DNA of 14,762 nucleotides, taken from positions 1 to 14,762 of the forward strand of contig JBLNEL010000066.1 of assembly GCA_050262615.1 (NCBI GenBank). Reading direction: 5' to 3'. Each line of letters starts with the position of its first letter. Position 1 is the first letter of the stretch. Below are positions 7,075-14,434 of this stretch, piece after piece. The translations under genes were made by a program, and so were the position numbers. This DNA is from JAUZPB01 sp050262615 (GTDB taxonomy: Bacteria; Bacteroidota; Ignavibacteria; Ignavibacteriales; SURF-24). Under the pieces are notes generated by a model. It was not told the origin of the DNA. It saw nothing but the letters and a program-made list of their open reading frames with translations, and searched no databases.

Positions 7075-8109
7075 TTACCTGTCCTGGCCTGGAAATCTTT
7101 TCAGGTATTCAATTATCCTGATATCAAGAGCTTCATCTTTAGATAACAGCTTTGCCTTTTTCACATCTTTAATTCCGCCTTTTAGATCGCCTGACTCAAC
7201 TTTCATCTGCCCTAAGGCAAATAAATAAACAGGATCACCCGGAGTTCTCTTTAGCAGCTGTTCGTAGTCTCTTGCTGCACCGGAATAATCTTTCATTTTT
7301 GCTTTTTTTATTGCTCTTGGAAGTAATGCCTGAGTGTTGCCGGGGTCCGAGGCAAGCATATCTGTGTAAATTGCTATTGCCTGGTCATCTAATTCGAAAT
7401 AGTTGCAAAGCCACAAGAGCTCTGTTAATATCTCTTTATCATTTGGCCTTAGCTTGTTTGCTTTGATTAAATAAAAAAGTGCACGGCTGTAATCATCTTT
7501 AATTTCTCTGAATTTATTCGTCTCTATATACGTCTTGTAACTTTTTCCAAGTAGAAAATAAGCCTGCCAGAATTCTTTTTTAATCTGAACTGCACGTTCG
7601 AGATCCTCTATAGCACTATCCTTATCCTTTAATATCAGTTTCCAGCATGCCCGGCCGAATAATAAGTTTTCATTTCCCGGATTATTTTTTAAGGCTTTAT
7701 CGAAGTTGCTTATCTCATTCTTTATTTTTGCCGTGTCCTCAGCTTTGTCTCTATCCTTAACTTTTTTCTTCCCCTTATCGTTATTAAGCCTGAGATAACC
7801 ATATTGATCATCTATTCCTGCAATTGAATCCAGAGAATTAAAAAAAACTTTGCTGTCTGTATTAAGACATAAATTTGTACTGGCAAGTTTTATCTGTGCT
7901 TCCACATTCCCGGGGTTCGCTTTTATTACAGATGTAAATATTTTTTTTGCTTCTTCAAAATTTCCGTCTTCAAATTTACTTATACCCTCATTAAATAATT
8001 TACTTTTGGGTTGAGATATGTTGGCATTTTCTTTTTTACATCCTGCAGACAAGCTTAATATTAAGGCAGCTAAAACAACCGTCAGCTTAAGTGGTGTATG
8101 ACTTTTCAT
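7075..8109 (-). CDS. TPR-repeat lipoprotein
   Basis: This 344-aa protein starts with a basic and hydrophobic signal and the lipobox L-S-A-G-C with lipidated Cys24, followed by KKEN, so it is an envelope lipoprotein. The rest is mostly paired helices of tetratricopeptide type: about 36-70 (FEDGNFEEAKKIF, ANPGNVEAQ), 130-180 (NPGNENLLFGRACWKL, DKDSAIEDLERAV), 182-225, 236-270 and 272-325 (KDYSGAARDYEQLLKRTPGDPVYLFALG). A lysine/aspartate-rich low-complexity insert lies near 109-128. TPR lipoproteins usually act as protein-binding scaffolds; a specific partner is not evident. It is the last gene of the ABC/GntR operon, 21 nt after the preceding stop, with a GGA before the ATG. A modest stem-loop (ATTTCAG/CTGAAAT) lies downstream within about 7030-7060 but lacks a T run. 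Confidence 0.85.
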   Translation of the reverse strand: MKSHTPLKLTVVLAALILSLSAGCKKENANISQPKSKLFNEGISKFEDGNFEEAKKIFTSVIKANPGNVEAQIKLASTNLCLNTDSKVFFNSLDSIAGIDDQYGYLRLNNDKGKKKVKDRDKAEDTAKIKNEISNFDKALKNNPGNENLLFGRACWKLILKDKDSAIEDLERAVQIKKEFWQAYFLLGKSYKTYIETNKFREIKDDYSRALFYLIKANKLRPNDKEILTELLWLCNYFELDDQAIAIYTDMLASDPGNTQALLPRAIKKAKMKDYSGAARDYEQLLKRTPGDPVYLFALGQMKVESGDLKGGIKDVKKAKLLSKDEALDIRIIEYLKRFPGQDR

Positions 8110-8130
8110 TATTTGTTCCGCTATTTAAGT

Positions 8131-8799
8131 TTAGTTATTACTTATAATGATCTTATTGCTGCTTACATTTCCCTGAAGCACATAGTCGCTGGTTTTATCA
8201 ATCGATCCAAATGCACTTCCATTATTCATTCCCAGTGAAACATTACTGAAGTCAGTCATTTGGACCCAGGCTTCATTGGTCTTGTTCAGGTAAATTGTTG
8301 ACTTCCGGCTTCCTGTTAACTTTGTCATATTAAAACTGCAGTTTTTTGTGAATATTACTGATGAATCCGAAGCATGGATATTTACTTCATCTTCAGAAAA
8401 GTTTTCCAGGTATACTATTGCGCCTTTGCTGGCAATAAGTGTATCAATCTTTATGCTGTTGATCCAGAGATTGCCGATATGCGGAATGTTGTTCATCGCT
8501 TTAGTTGATCTGAAGTAAAACCTTCCTTTGTCTACGCCGCTTATATAGCTTTCAGAAATCCACTCATCTGGATTCTTGATCTTTAAGTAAAATGAATCAT
8601 TTTTAGCAATATGGATCTCGAATTTACCTGAGATCTCTATTGTGCCTGAGGGCATATAGCTTATGGCTTTATATATTGCGGGTTTGTTTGCAAAAGTATT
8701 AATGACCTCTATTTTACTTTTAAATATAAGTTTGTTAACCGGTATTAAAATGAATATAATACCTAATGCCGTAAGCAGGATTTTATTAGTCAGCTTCAT
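8131..8799 (-). CDS. Membrane-anchored beta-rich protein, DUF2807/GIN-like
   Basis: This 222-aa protein has one N-terminal hydrophobic segment (about residues 7-24, ILLTALGIIFILIPVNKL) with a basic start, acting as a signal anchor or uncleaved signal. The exported part is made of short alternating strands rich in Ser, Asn, Ile and Val (SSVIFTKNCSFNMTKLTG, STIYLNKTNEAWVQMTDFS, VSLGMNNGSAFGSIDKT). This looks like a right-handed beta-helix, as in the head GIN domain (DUF2807) proteins often found beside ABC/GntR genes in Bacteroidota. The match is by pattern, not by a diagnostic motif. The ATG has AGGAG just upstream and overlaps the end of the GntR gene by 14 bp, so translation is probably coupled and the gene is under the same palindromic operator. 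The ligand is unknown. Confidence 0.7.
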   Translation of the reverse strand: MKLTNKILLTALGIIFILIPVNKLIFKSKIEVINTFANKPAIYKAISYMPSGTIEISGKFEIHIAKNDSFYLKIKNPDEWISESYISGVDKGRFYFRSTKAMNNIPHIGNLWINSIKIDTLIASKGAIVYLENFSEDEVNIHASDSSVIFTKNCSFNMTKLTGSRKSTIYLNKTNEAWVQMTDFSNVSLGMNNGSAFGSIDKTSDYVLQGNVSSNKIIISNN

Positions 8800-9172
8800 T
8801 GCTATCTCCTGATCTATTCTTATAAGCAGTGTAATACTTGTTCAGATCGTCGATCTTTATTCCGAGCAGATCCATTGTCTTAAATATGTATGAAAGATCC
8901 TCTTTTATGAACTGATCAGTTTTGTAGGCCTGAGCCAGAGTGTTTCCATCTGCTGATACAAAATATCCCACACCCCTCTGGTTAGATATAATTCCTTTAT
9001 CCTGCAGAAAGGTAAACGTGCGCATAACTGTGTTCGGGTTTACTTCAATGTTTACAGCCATGTCCCTTACTGAAGGAATTCTTTGGCCGTTCTTCCATTG
9101 ATCGGATAATATCTTTTCGCAAATGAAATCGGCAATCTGCAGATAGATTGGCTTTGATGAATTAAACTCCAT
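8786..9172 (-). CDS. GntR family repressor, YtrA subfamily
   Basis: This 128-aa regulator has an N-terminal winged helix: PIYLQIADFICEKIL at 8-22, the GxRIPSVRDMA recognition-helix region at about 29-39, NPNTVMRTFTFLQDKGII at 45-62 and the wing QRGVGYFV at 65-72. Only about 55 residues follow, a short helical tail rather than an effector-binding domain; this size and layout define the YtrA subfamily, which typically controls ABC transporter operons. The start has AGG 6 nt upstream and overlaps the permease end by 11 bp; the end overlaps the next gene by 14 bp. The only long perfect palindrome near the operon promoter (10732-10753) is the obvious candidate for its binding site, giving negative autoregulation. 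Known YtrA-type systems answer to cell-wall-active antibiotics; the inducer here is unknown. Confidence 0.92.
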   Translation of the reverse strand: MEFNSSKPIYLQIADFICEKILSDQWKNGQRIPSVRDMAVNIEVNPNTVMRTFTFLQDKGIISNQRGVGYFVSADGNTLAQAYKTDQFIKEDLSYIFKTMDLLGIKIDDLNKYYTAYKNRSGDSNEAD

Positions 9173-9983
9173 TGCGGACCTCGCTTTCCTTTAGTCGCTG
9201 ATAAGCTAATATCCAGAAGAACAGAGGCATAATGTATCTGAGAATAAATACCAGTAAGCTTCTGCTTATCTGGTTATAGCTTATTAAAGCGGCAGCCGAC
9301 TTTCTTGTCAGATACTGAAAATAGTTCTCCTTTAATTCCATTAACGGAAGATCATAACTTGAATACATATGCCTGAAAAATGGAATTACATTCAGAATAA
9401 AATTATACATGAATATGAAGATCAGAAATCCGAAATAAACCAGAATTACTTTGCCAGCTTCAATTTTGCGGAAATATACGGCCCCAAAGAAAAATATAGA
9501 ATGAAATATGGCATACCTTTGAATGAAAAACGTAATGTGACTAAAGCTGAAAGATGAGAATAGCCCCTTAAATAAATATGTGCCTCTGAATGATGGATTC
9601 CATATTTCAACTATTAAAGCTGCTGCTGCGAAAGCTGATAACGTAATAATGGCAAAACAAATTGTTGTATAAATGAATTTCGAAATATACTTCTCGAAAG
9701 TTGATGCAGGGAGCATTAAGAACCCGGTTTTTCTATCTGTAAAGTTCAGTTCAGAAAAGGTCCCGGCAGTTACTATTGCTCCATAAATAGTTGCGGCCAT
9801 AAGATAAGCTATTACAGGGTCTCCTGTTATTTTCCCTTCCATGGCATGCCTTAAAGGAAGAGTATCGAGAAAAAGGCAAATAAACAGAAGCGAAATAAAA
9901 GATATCAGTATGCTCTTCCTGTTTATAATGATTTCCATCCGAAGCATATTATAAATGCGTCTGAAATTTAACTCTCCGCTCAT
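9162..9983 (-). CDS. ABC transporter permease (ABC-2-like)
   Basis: This 273-aa integral membrane protein has about six hydrophobic segments: near 25-41 (ILISFISLLFICLFLD), 57-75 (PVIAYLMAATIYGAIVTAG), 107-126 (IYTTICFAIITLSAFAAAAL), 150-172, 180-200 (ILVYFGFLIFIFMYNFILNV) and 243-261 (LLVFILRYIMPLFFWILAY). There is no ATPase motif. The N-terminal RIYNMLRMEI element and a polar loop with FTDRKTGFLMLPAS resemble permeases of Bacteroidota exporters paired with CcmA/YtrB-like ATPases. The ATG overlaps the ATPase stop by 4 nt (ATGA), a strong sign of translational coupling and of a shared complex. With the neighbouring ATPase it probably forms a homodimeric-permease exporter or a bond-pulling/sensor machine in the inner membrane. 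The substrate cannot be read from sequence. Confidence 0.85.
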   Translation of the reverse strand: MSGELNFRRIYNMLRMEIIINRKSILISFISLLFICLFLDTLPLRHAMEGKITGDPVIAYLMAATIYGAIVTAGTFSELNFTDRKTGFLMLPASTFEKYISKFIYTTICFAIITLSAFAAAALIVEIWNPSFRGTYLFKGLFSSFSFSHITFFIQRYAIFHSIFFFGAVYFRKIEAGKVILVYFGFLIFIFMYNFILNVIPFFRHMYSSYDLPLMELKENYFQYLTRKSAAALISYNQISRSLLVFILRYIMPLFFWILAYQRLKESEVRNGV

Positions 9984-10714
9984 TTTGCAGTCTCCTTAAA
10001 GTAAGAATTTACTTCCTCCCGGTTTTTTGTAACGGCATTAAACAATTCCTCAATATCAGTAAACCTCTTTTCAATTTCTGAGACCGGTTCATTAAAAACT
10101 ATTTTCCCGTTATCAATAATTAAGATTGGATCGATAAGGTTTTTCATCTCTTTAACCTGGTGTGTGGAGACAATAAATATTTTTTCTTCACTTATTGATG
10201 AAGCCACGAGCTTTCTGAATATACTTTTTGCCGGGATATCCAGACCGTTTGTCGGCTCATCTAAAAGCAGCAGACTTGTATTTGAGGCAAGAGCAAAGGC
10301 TATTGAGAACTTCTTCTTCTGCCCGAATGAAAGTCCGGTGAGCTTTCCTGAAGCCGGGATCTCAAAGCTGTCAAGGAACTCATAAAACCTTTCCTTGTCG
10401 AATCCCGGATAGAAGGACGAATATATCTTCAGATATTCACTGGCTTTCAGCGGTGGAAGATAGCTATGTTCAGGAAGGAAATATATTTCCTTTAACAATT
10501 TGGAACTGCGGCTGCTGACATCATTGCTTCGGAAACTGCAGCACCCGAATTCAGGCAAAAGGAGCCCTGAAATTAGTTTTAACAATGTTGTCTTGCCAGC
10601 ACCGTTCCGCCCGAGCAGTCCATAAATATTTCCGGGCTTTAAGGAAATATTCATGTTCTCAATTAAAGGTTCGCTTTTCCTGTAACTGAAATACAGTTTC
10701 ATTATCTCAAGCAA
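9980..10714 (-). CDS. ABC transporter ATP-binding protein
   Basis: This 244-aa nucleotide-binding subunit has every catalytic element: Walker A GRNGAGKT at 35-42, Q-loop region FLPEHSYLPP at 79-88 (Glu in place of the usual Gln, common in this ABC-2 group), signature LSFGQ at 128-132, Walker B LLLLDEP at 148-154, D-loop GLDIP, and H-loop His185 in VSTHQV. I start it at TTG 10714: AGAGGT sits 5 nt upstream, and this gives the family-typical opening LEI..L.FSY. The next ATG (10702) has no usable ribosome site and would remove the first strand. It is first in the five-gene operon, so its non-ATG start, only about 20 nt past the operator, may keep expression low. It probably powers the permease encoded immediately downstream. 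Confidence 0.93.
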   Translation of the reverse strand: MLEIMKLYFSYRKSEPLIENMNISLKPGNIYGLLGRNGAGKTTLLKLISGLLLPEFGCCSFRSNDVSSRSSKLLKEIYFLPEHSYLPPLKASEYLKIYSSFYPGFDKERFYEFLDSFEIPASGKLTGLSFGQKKKFSIAFALASNTSLLLLDEPTNGLDIPAKSIFRKLVASSISEEKIFIVSTHQVKEMKNLIDPILIIDNGKIVFNEPVSEIEKRFTDIEELFNAVTKNREEVNSYFKETAK

Positions 10715-10731
10715 TTTATACCTCTGTCTTA

Positions 10732-10753
10732 GTGTACTAGATATCTAGTACAC
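10732..10753. promoter_or_regulatory. 22-bp perfect palindrome, predicted GntR (YtrA-type) operator
   Basis: The half site GTGTACTAGAT (10732-10742) is followed directly by its exact reverse complement, giving a 22-bp perfect palindrome with no spacer. It begins at the base after the predicted -10 box and ends 17 nt before the TTG start, so a bound protein would cover the transcription start. YtrA-subfamily repressors are known to use long palindromes in their own promoters, as I recall often with GTGT...ACAC ends; binding by this operon's GntR protein is inferred. Confidence 0.8.
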
Positions 10754-10782
10754 AAAATAAATCTTCTTTTCACTTTTGTCAA
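10754..10782 (-). promoter_or_regulatory. Sigma70-type promoter of the ABC/GntR operon
   Basis: Reading the minus strand, a consensus -35 box TTGACA (10782-10777) is followed by exactly 17 bp and then TATTTT (10759-10754), which fits the -10 pattern at four of six bases including the key TA...T positions. Transcription should start inside the adjacent palindrome. The upstream side is a run of A and T that could act as an UP-like element. Confidence 0.75.
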
Positions 10783-10875
10783 GAAATTTTTTTAGATAAT
10801 CAATAAATCTGTTTATCTTAGAATAACATTATAGTCCAGCGTTCATTAAAAAGTTTGACCGGAAGGTATAACAAA

Positions 10876-11451
10876 ATGAACTTTGAATTACTTTTAACCA
10901 TTCTGATGGGGATAGCACTAAGTGCGGCAAGCGGATTCAGGATCTTCGTTCCCTTCCTTATTGTAAGCATTGCTTCGCTGACCGGAAACCTGACACTCTC
11001 GGATTCATTCAGCTGGATCGGAACTCTCCCGGCACTTATCACCTTCAGTGTAGCGACACTTTTTGAAATTACCGGCTATTTTATTCCCTGGGTTGATAAC
11101 CTTTTGGACACAATTGCATCTCCTGTAGCTGTAATAGCCGGAATAATTTTAACCGCCTCAGTAGTCCTTGATATTTCGCCGCTGTTAAAATGGGTACTTG
11201 CTATAATAGGCGGAGGTGGAGCTGCTGCTGCAATTCAGGCCTTTACCGGCATAACCAGGGCTGCATCAACTGCTTCAACCGGCGGCCTTGGCAATCCATT
11301 GGTTTCTTCTATGGAATTAGGCGGTTCAGCATCTCTGGCCCTTGCAGCAATCTTTATCCCGCTGATTGCTGGAATTGCTGTAATTCTGCTTCTTGTCTGG
11401 GCAGTAAGGTCACTTCTTAAAAAATACAGAAGGTTTACTGCACGCTCCTGA
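10876..11451 (+). CDS. DUF4126 domain-containing membrane protein
   Basis: This 191-aa polytopic membrane protein has about five hydrophobic segments, at roughly 4-20, 24-40, 47-66, 85-102 and 160-184, with Gly/Ala-rich stretches between (GGGGAAAAIQAFTG near 112-125). The opening ASGFRIFVPFL, the FEITGYFIPWVDN segment and LDTIASPVA are characteristic of DUF4126, a widespread family with no established function. A TTG at 10855 lies in frame, but GGAAGG ending 9 nt before the ATG at 10876 decides the start. The C-terminus is basic (LLKKYRRFTARS), placing it in the cytoplasm. It diverges from the ABC/GntR operon; its promoter should lie in about 10785-10870, and the operator at 10732 is too far upstream to be an obvious switch for it. 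Confidence 0.85.
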   Translation: MNFELLLTILMGIALSAASGFRIFVPFLIVSIASLTGNLTLSDSFSWIGTLPALITFSVATLFEITGYFIPWVDNLLDTIASPVAVIAGIILTASVVLDISPLLKWVLAIIGGGGAAAAIQAFTGITRAASTASTGGLGNPLVSSMELGGSASLALAAIFIPLIAGIAVILLLVWAVRSLLKKYRRFTARS

Positions 11452-11488
11452 TACTTTGATATTTAAATAAAATAGCACTATTTTGCGC

Positions 11489-11517
11489 CTGAGCTTTGAT
11501 GGTTCAGATCCCTTTTG
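11489..11517 (+). terminator. Weak terminator candidate after DUF4126 gene
   Basis: CTGAGC (11489-11494) pairs with GTTCAG (11502-11507), including one G-T wobble, around a 7-nt loop, followed by ATCCCTTTT. Just upstream, AAAATA and TATTTT (11469-11484) form a small AT-only hairpin 18 nt past the stop. Either could end transcription; neither is strong. Confidence 0.3.
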
Positions 11518-11629
11518 TGCATATTTTCGGCCCGGGACTAAAGTAAAATTCAGTGCCGCCGATAATATACCAGAACCGGGATTTTTTGAAAATTAACATT
11601 TTACTTTTTTAGCAGGTGCAGGTATTCTT

Positions 11630-11851
11630 ATGAGCAAATTGGATAATTACACTTTAATTCGTGACTTCATGACCGGACATGCAAGAAGCTCTGAAGATGG
11701 ATTAATTGAAAATTCACGCAACCTTATAAAGATCTGCAACGCAGCTATTGCCTGCTACAGAATTACCGGCAGCCTTGGCGACCTGGCTGGCGCAATCAAA
11801 TACGTGCTCGACATGCTTAAAAAGGAAAAGGATGAAGAGGAAGAAAAATAG
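11630..11851 (+). CDS. Small protein of unknown function, acidic C-terminus
   Basis: This 73-aa soluble protein has no signal or membrane segment. It is predicted to be largely helical: residues 1-15, 26-46 (IENSRNLIKICNAAIACYRI) and 50-66 (GDLAGAIKYVLDMLKKE), ending in a highly charged EKDEEEEK tail. AGG lies 8 nt before the ATG, and codon use looks like that of the neighbours, which favours a real gene. Two Cys residues (36, 42) are not arranged as a metal site. It stands between the DUF4126 gene and the YchJ-like gene with gaps of about 180 nt on both sides, so it may be a separate unit. I do not recognise the family. Confidence 0.6.
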   Translation: MSKLDNYTLIRDFMTGHARSSEDGLIENSRNLIKICNAAIACYRITGSLGDLAGAIKYVLDMLKKEKDEEEEK

Positions 11852-11979
11852 TTGATCTGTTTTAAGGTATTAATTTTTCTCTACATCTTATGGTTTAGCT
11901 CTTCTGCAAGAAATTCATGCATAAAAAATCCTATTTTCATATATTTGCACTTCAAAAGTTCTATTAAAGTATTTAAAAT

Positions 11980-12002
11980 GAGCGGACAATTTTACTCCGC
12001 TC
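11980..12002 (+). promoter_or_regulatory. 5'-leader hairpin before the YchJ-like gene
   Basis: GAGCGGA (11980-11986) and TCCGCTC (11996-12002) form a perfect 7-bp GC-rich stem with a 9-nt loop, 20 nt before the ribosome site AGGTGGAG (12022-12029) and ATG. No T run follows on the plus strand, so it is a leader structure or mRNA 5'-end stabiliser rather than a clear terminator. Confidence 0.4.
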
Positions 12003-12033
12003 TATAACTAAATGAAAAACAGGTGGAGATTAA

Positions 12034-12519
12034 ATGATTTGTCCATGCGGTTCCGGTAAAACATATGAAAGATGCTGTAAACCATTTATTAAGGGTAAAA
12101 AACAGATCCTGACAGCTGAACAGCTTATGCGTGCCAGATATTCAGCTTATACACAGCACGAAATCGATTATATACTCGATACAAATCATCCTGAAAAAAA
12201 GGATGAGGTTGACCGTGAATCGGTTACTAAATGGTCTAATGAATCTGAATGGCTGAACTTTAAGATCCTTAATATTGAAAAAGGCAGCGCAGAAGATACT
12301 GAAGGCCAGATTGAATTTGTAGCTTCATACGTTCAAAAGGGTATTAAACAGGACCACCATGAACTTTCAGAATTTAAGAAAGTAGAGGATACCTGGTTTT
12401 TCTATGACGGTAAACTCGTCTCACAGAAACCGGTTGTAAGAGTAGGCGACAAGATCGGGCGCAACGACCCATGCCCCTGCGGAAGCGGTAAAAAATATAA
12501 AAACTGCTGCGGAAAATAA
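12034..12519 (+). CDS. YchJ family protein with two SEC-C zinc-binding motifs
   Basis: This 161-aa protein has SEC-C-type metal motifs at both ends: CPCGSGKTYERCC (Cys 3, 5, 14, 15) and CPCGSGKKYKNCCGK (Cys 147, 149, 158, 159). Between them is the NTF2-like YchJ core, with TAEQLMRARYSAYTQHEIDYILDT near 27-50 and WLNFKILN, FVASYV, DTWFFYDG strands. SEC-C motifs bind zinc and in SecA contact SecB and ribosomes; the job of YchJ proteins is not established. Length and motif order match the family. The ATG has a very strong AGGTGGAG site. Its TAA stop shares a base with the start of the hybrid kinase (TAATG), so the two are translationally coupled, an unusual partnership that suggests co-regulation but does not prove a functional link. 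Confidence 0.9.
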   Translation: MICPCGSGKTYERCCKPFIKGKKQILTAEQLMRARYSAYTQHEIDYILDTNHPEKKDEVDRESVTKWSNESEWLNFKILNIEKGSAEDTEGQIEFVASYVQKGIKQDHHELSEFKKVEDTWFFYDGKLVSQKPVVRVGDKIGRNDPCPCGSGKKYKNCCGK

Positions 12520-14423
12520 TGTTCGAAAGCAGAACAAAAATACTCCTTATCGAGGATAATCTGGGAGATGCCAGACTCTTTAGCGAATACCTCCTCGACT
12601 CGCGCGGCTTTGACTACGAGACTGATCATGCCTTTACACTGGCTTCAGCACTGCTGAAACTACGGGAAAAAGAGTATGATGTTATCTTGCTCGACCTTGG
12701 ACTGCCTGACAGTCAGGGATTAGCAGGACTGGAGAAAATATTCCAAAAGAATTCATCTGTCCCTGTAATTGTTCTGACAGGTTTAGAGGACGAAAGCCTG
12801 GCTGTAAATGCTGTTAAAATGGGAGCACAGGATTATCTTGTGAAGATCCAGGCAGACAGTCACCTGCTTGTAAAGTCGATACGTTATGCAATTGAGCGTA
12901 AAAAAACACAGCAGCGCCTGAGGGAAAGTGAAGACCATTACAGAAGCCTTTTTGAGAATAACCGCTCTGTGATGCTCCTTATAAACTGCGATACCGGCTA
13001 TATTGAAGATGTTAATTCTGCAGCACTGGATTTTTATGGATATAATAGGGAAGAATGTCTTAAACTGCATATCTCTGAGATAAATACCTCACCTAAAGAG
13101 GTAATTATGGATAAACTCAGAATTGCTTTCCTTAGAGAAAATAATCATTTCCAGTTCCGACACCGGCTTAAAAATGGTGAAATAAGAGATGTCGAGGTCT
13201 ATAGCGGGCCTGTCTGCAAAGGTAATAAGAAATTGCTTTATTCTATCGTTCATGATATCTCAGAACGTATTAAAGCTGAAAACGCACTCAAGGTTTCTGA
13301 AAACAGATATAAAGCACTTGCTCACTCTGCTACTGATGCTATTATTTCTGCCGACCAGACTGGTAGAATTATTTCCTGGAATAAAAGTGCTGAGAAAATA
13401 TTCGGCTACTCAGAAGAAGAGATACTCGGAAGACCGGTTATTGTTTTAATGCCGGAGGAACTGCATAAAATGCATTATATGCGCTTTAGAGATCTCAGCT
13501 CCGGAGATACATCAAAGCTCATTGGCCATACACTCGAACTCCAGGCAATAAGAAAAGATGGCAGCATGTTCCCAATTGAACTTTCACTTGCTTCCTGGAA
13601 AACCGGTGAGGGTAATTTCTTTAGTGCAATTATTCGCGATATTACAAGGCGTAAACGCTCAGAGGAGGAGATCCGAAAGTCACTTGAAAGAGAAAAAGAA
13701 CTAAATGAGCTTAAATCTCGCTTTGTATCTATGGTATCACATGAGTACCGTACTCCTTTGACCTCAATTTTGTCTTCTACTGAACTGCTGGAACTCTTTG
13801 GACATAAGTGGTCAGAGGAAAAAAAACAGGAACATCTCTCAAAAATTAAAAGATCAGTTAATTACATGACTGAAATGCTTGGTGATGTACTTCTTATTAA
13901 CAGGGCTGAGGCCGGCAAACTGGAATATAACCCGGAAGAAATTGATCTGGTTTCTTTATGCAGGGAGCTTGTTCGCGATATTCAGGCAAGCACAGGTGCT
14001 AAGTGTAATTTGACTTTCATCTCAAATGAATCTTCATATTATGCACTAATGGATAAAAAACTGCTCAGGTATATATTTAATAACCTCCTTCTGAACGCAG
14101 TTAATTATTCTCCGGCTTCATCGGAAATTATTTTCGGACTGGATACAGACGGTCTGAATGCAGAATTCAGAATTTCTGATAAGGGAATAGGTATCCCTGA
14201 AGATGACCATGCACGACTGTTTGAACCTTTCTACAGAGGGAAAAATATTTCAAATGTGCCCGGTACCGGACTTGGCTTATCGATAGTGAAAAGATGCGTT
14301 GATATGCATAAAGGACAGATAAGCTTTAAGAGTATCCAGTCCAGGGGAACAACCTTTACAGTAATATTACCGGCCTTAAAGGTAAACAGGCAGGAAAAGA
14401 CAATATTAAACGAAATAGTCTAG
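12519..14423 (+). CDS. Hybrid sensor histidine kinase, REC-PAS-PAS-HisKA-HATPase
   Basis: This 634-aa cytoplasmic signalling protein has no membrane segment. It opens with a receiver domain (about 5-125) with acidic pocket E12/D13, phospho-acceptor D59 in LLDLGLPD, T87 and K109 all intact. A helical linker leads to PAS 1 (about 138-255, ending VHDISERIKAENAL) and PAS 2 (about 262-380, GRIISWNKSAEKIFGYS, ending IRDITRRKRSEEE). HisKA carries H408 in SHEYRTPL. The HATPase_c domain has the N box (NNLLLNAVNYS, 521-531), G1 (DKGIGIP, 554-560), F box (LFEPFYRG) and G2 (GTGLGLSIV, 582-590). An N-terminal receiver means that another kinase can feed phosphate or a signal into this one. Its start overlaps the YchJ-like stop, and a response regulator begins 11 nt after its end, so the likely path is input to receiver, then kinase, then that regulator. 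Confidence 0.95.
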   Translation: MFESRTKILLIEDNLGDARLFSEYLLDSRGFDYETDHAFTLASALLKLREKEYDVILLDLGLPDSQGLAGLEKIFQKNSSVPVIVLTGLEDESLAVNAVKMGAQDYLVKIQADSHLLVKSIRYAIERKKTQQRLRESEDHYRSLFENNRSVMLLINCDTGYIEDVNSAALDFYGYNREECLKLHISEINTSPKEVIMDKLRIAFLRENNHFQFRHRLKNGEIRDVEVYSGPVCKGNKKLLYSIVHDISERIKAENALKVSENRYKALAHSATDAIISADQTGRIISWNKSAEKIFGYSEEEILGRPVIVLMPEELHKMHYMRFRDLSSGDTSKLIGHTLELQAIRKDGSMFPIELSLASWKTGEGNFFSAIIRDITRRKRSEEEIRKSLEREKELNELKSRFVSMVSHEYRTPLTSILSSTELLELFGHKWSEEKKQEHLSKIKRSVNYMTEMLGDVLLINRAEAGKLEYNPEEIDLVSLCRELVRDIQASTGAKCNLTFISNESSYYALMDKKLLRYIFNNLLLNAVNYSPASSEIIFGLDTDGLNAEFRISDKGIGIPEDDHARLFEPFYRGKNISNVPGTGLGLSIVKRCVDMHKGQISFKSIQSRGTTFTVILPALKVNRQEKTILNEIV

Positions 14424-14434
14424 TCAGAGATAAA

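Noticed and set aside
11190..11420. Cys-rich plus-strand frame inside the DUF4126 gene
   Set aside because: Cys and Asn richness arises from reading the Gly/Ala-rich gene out of frame; no independent signal.
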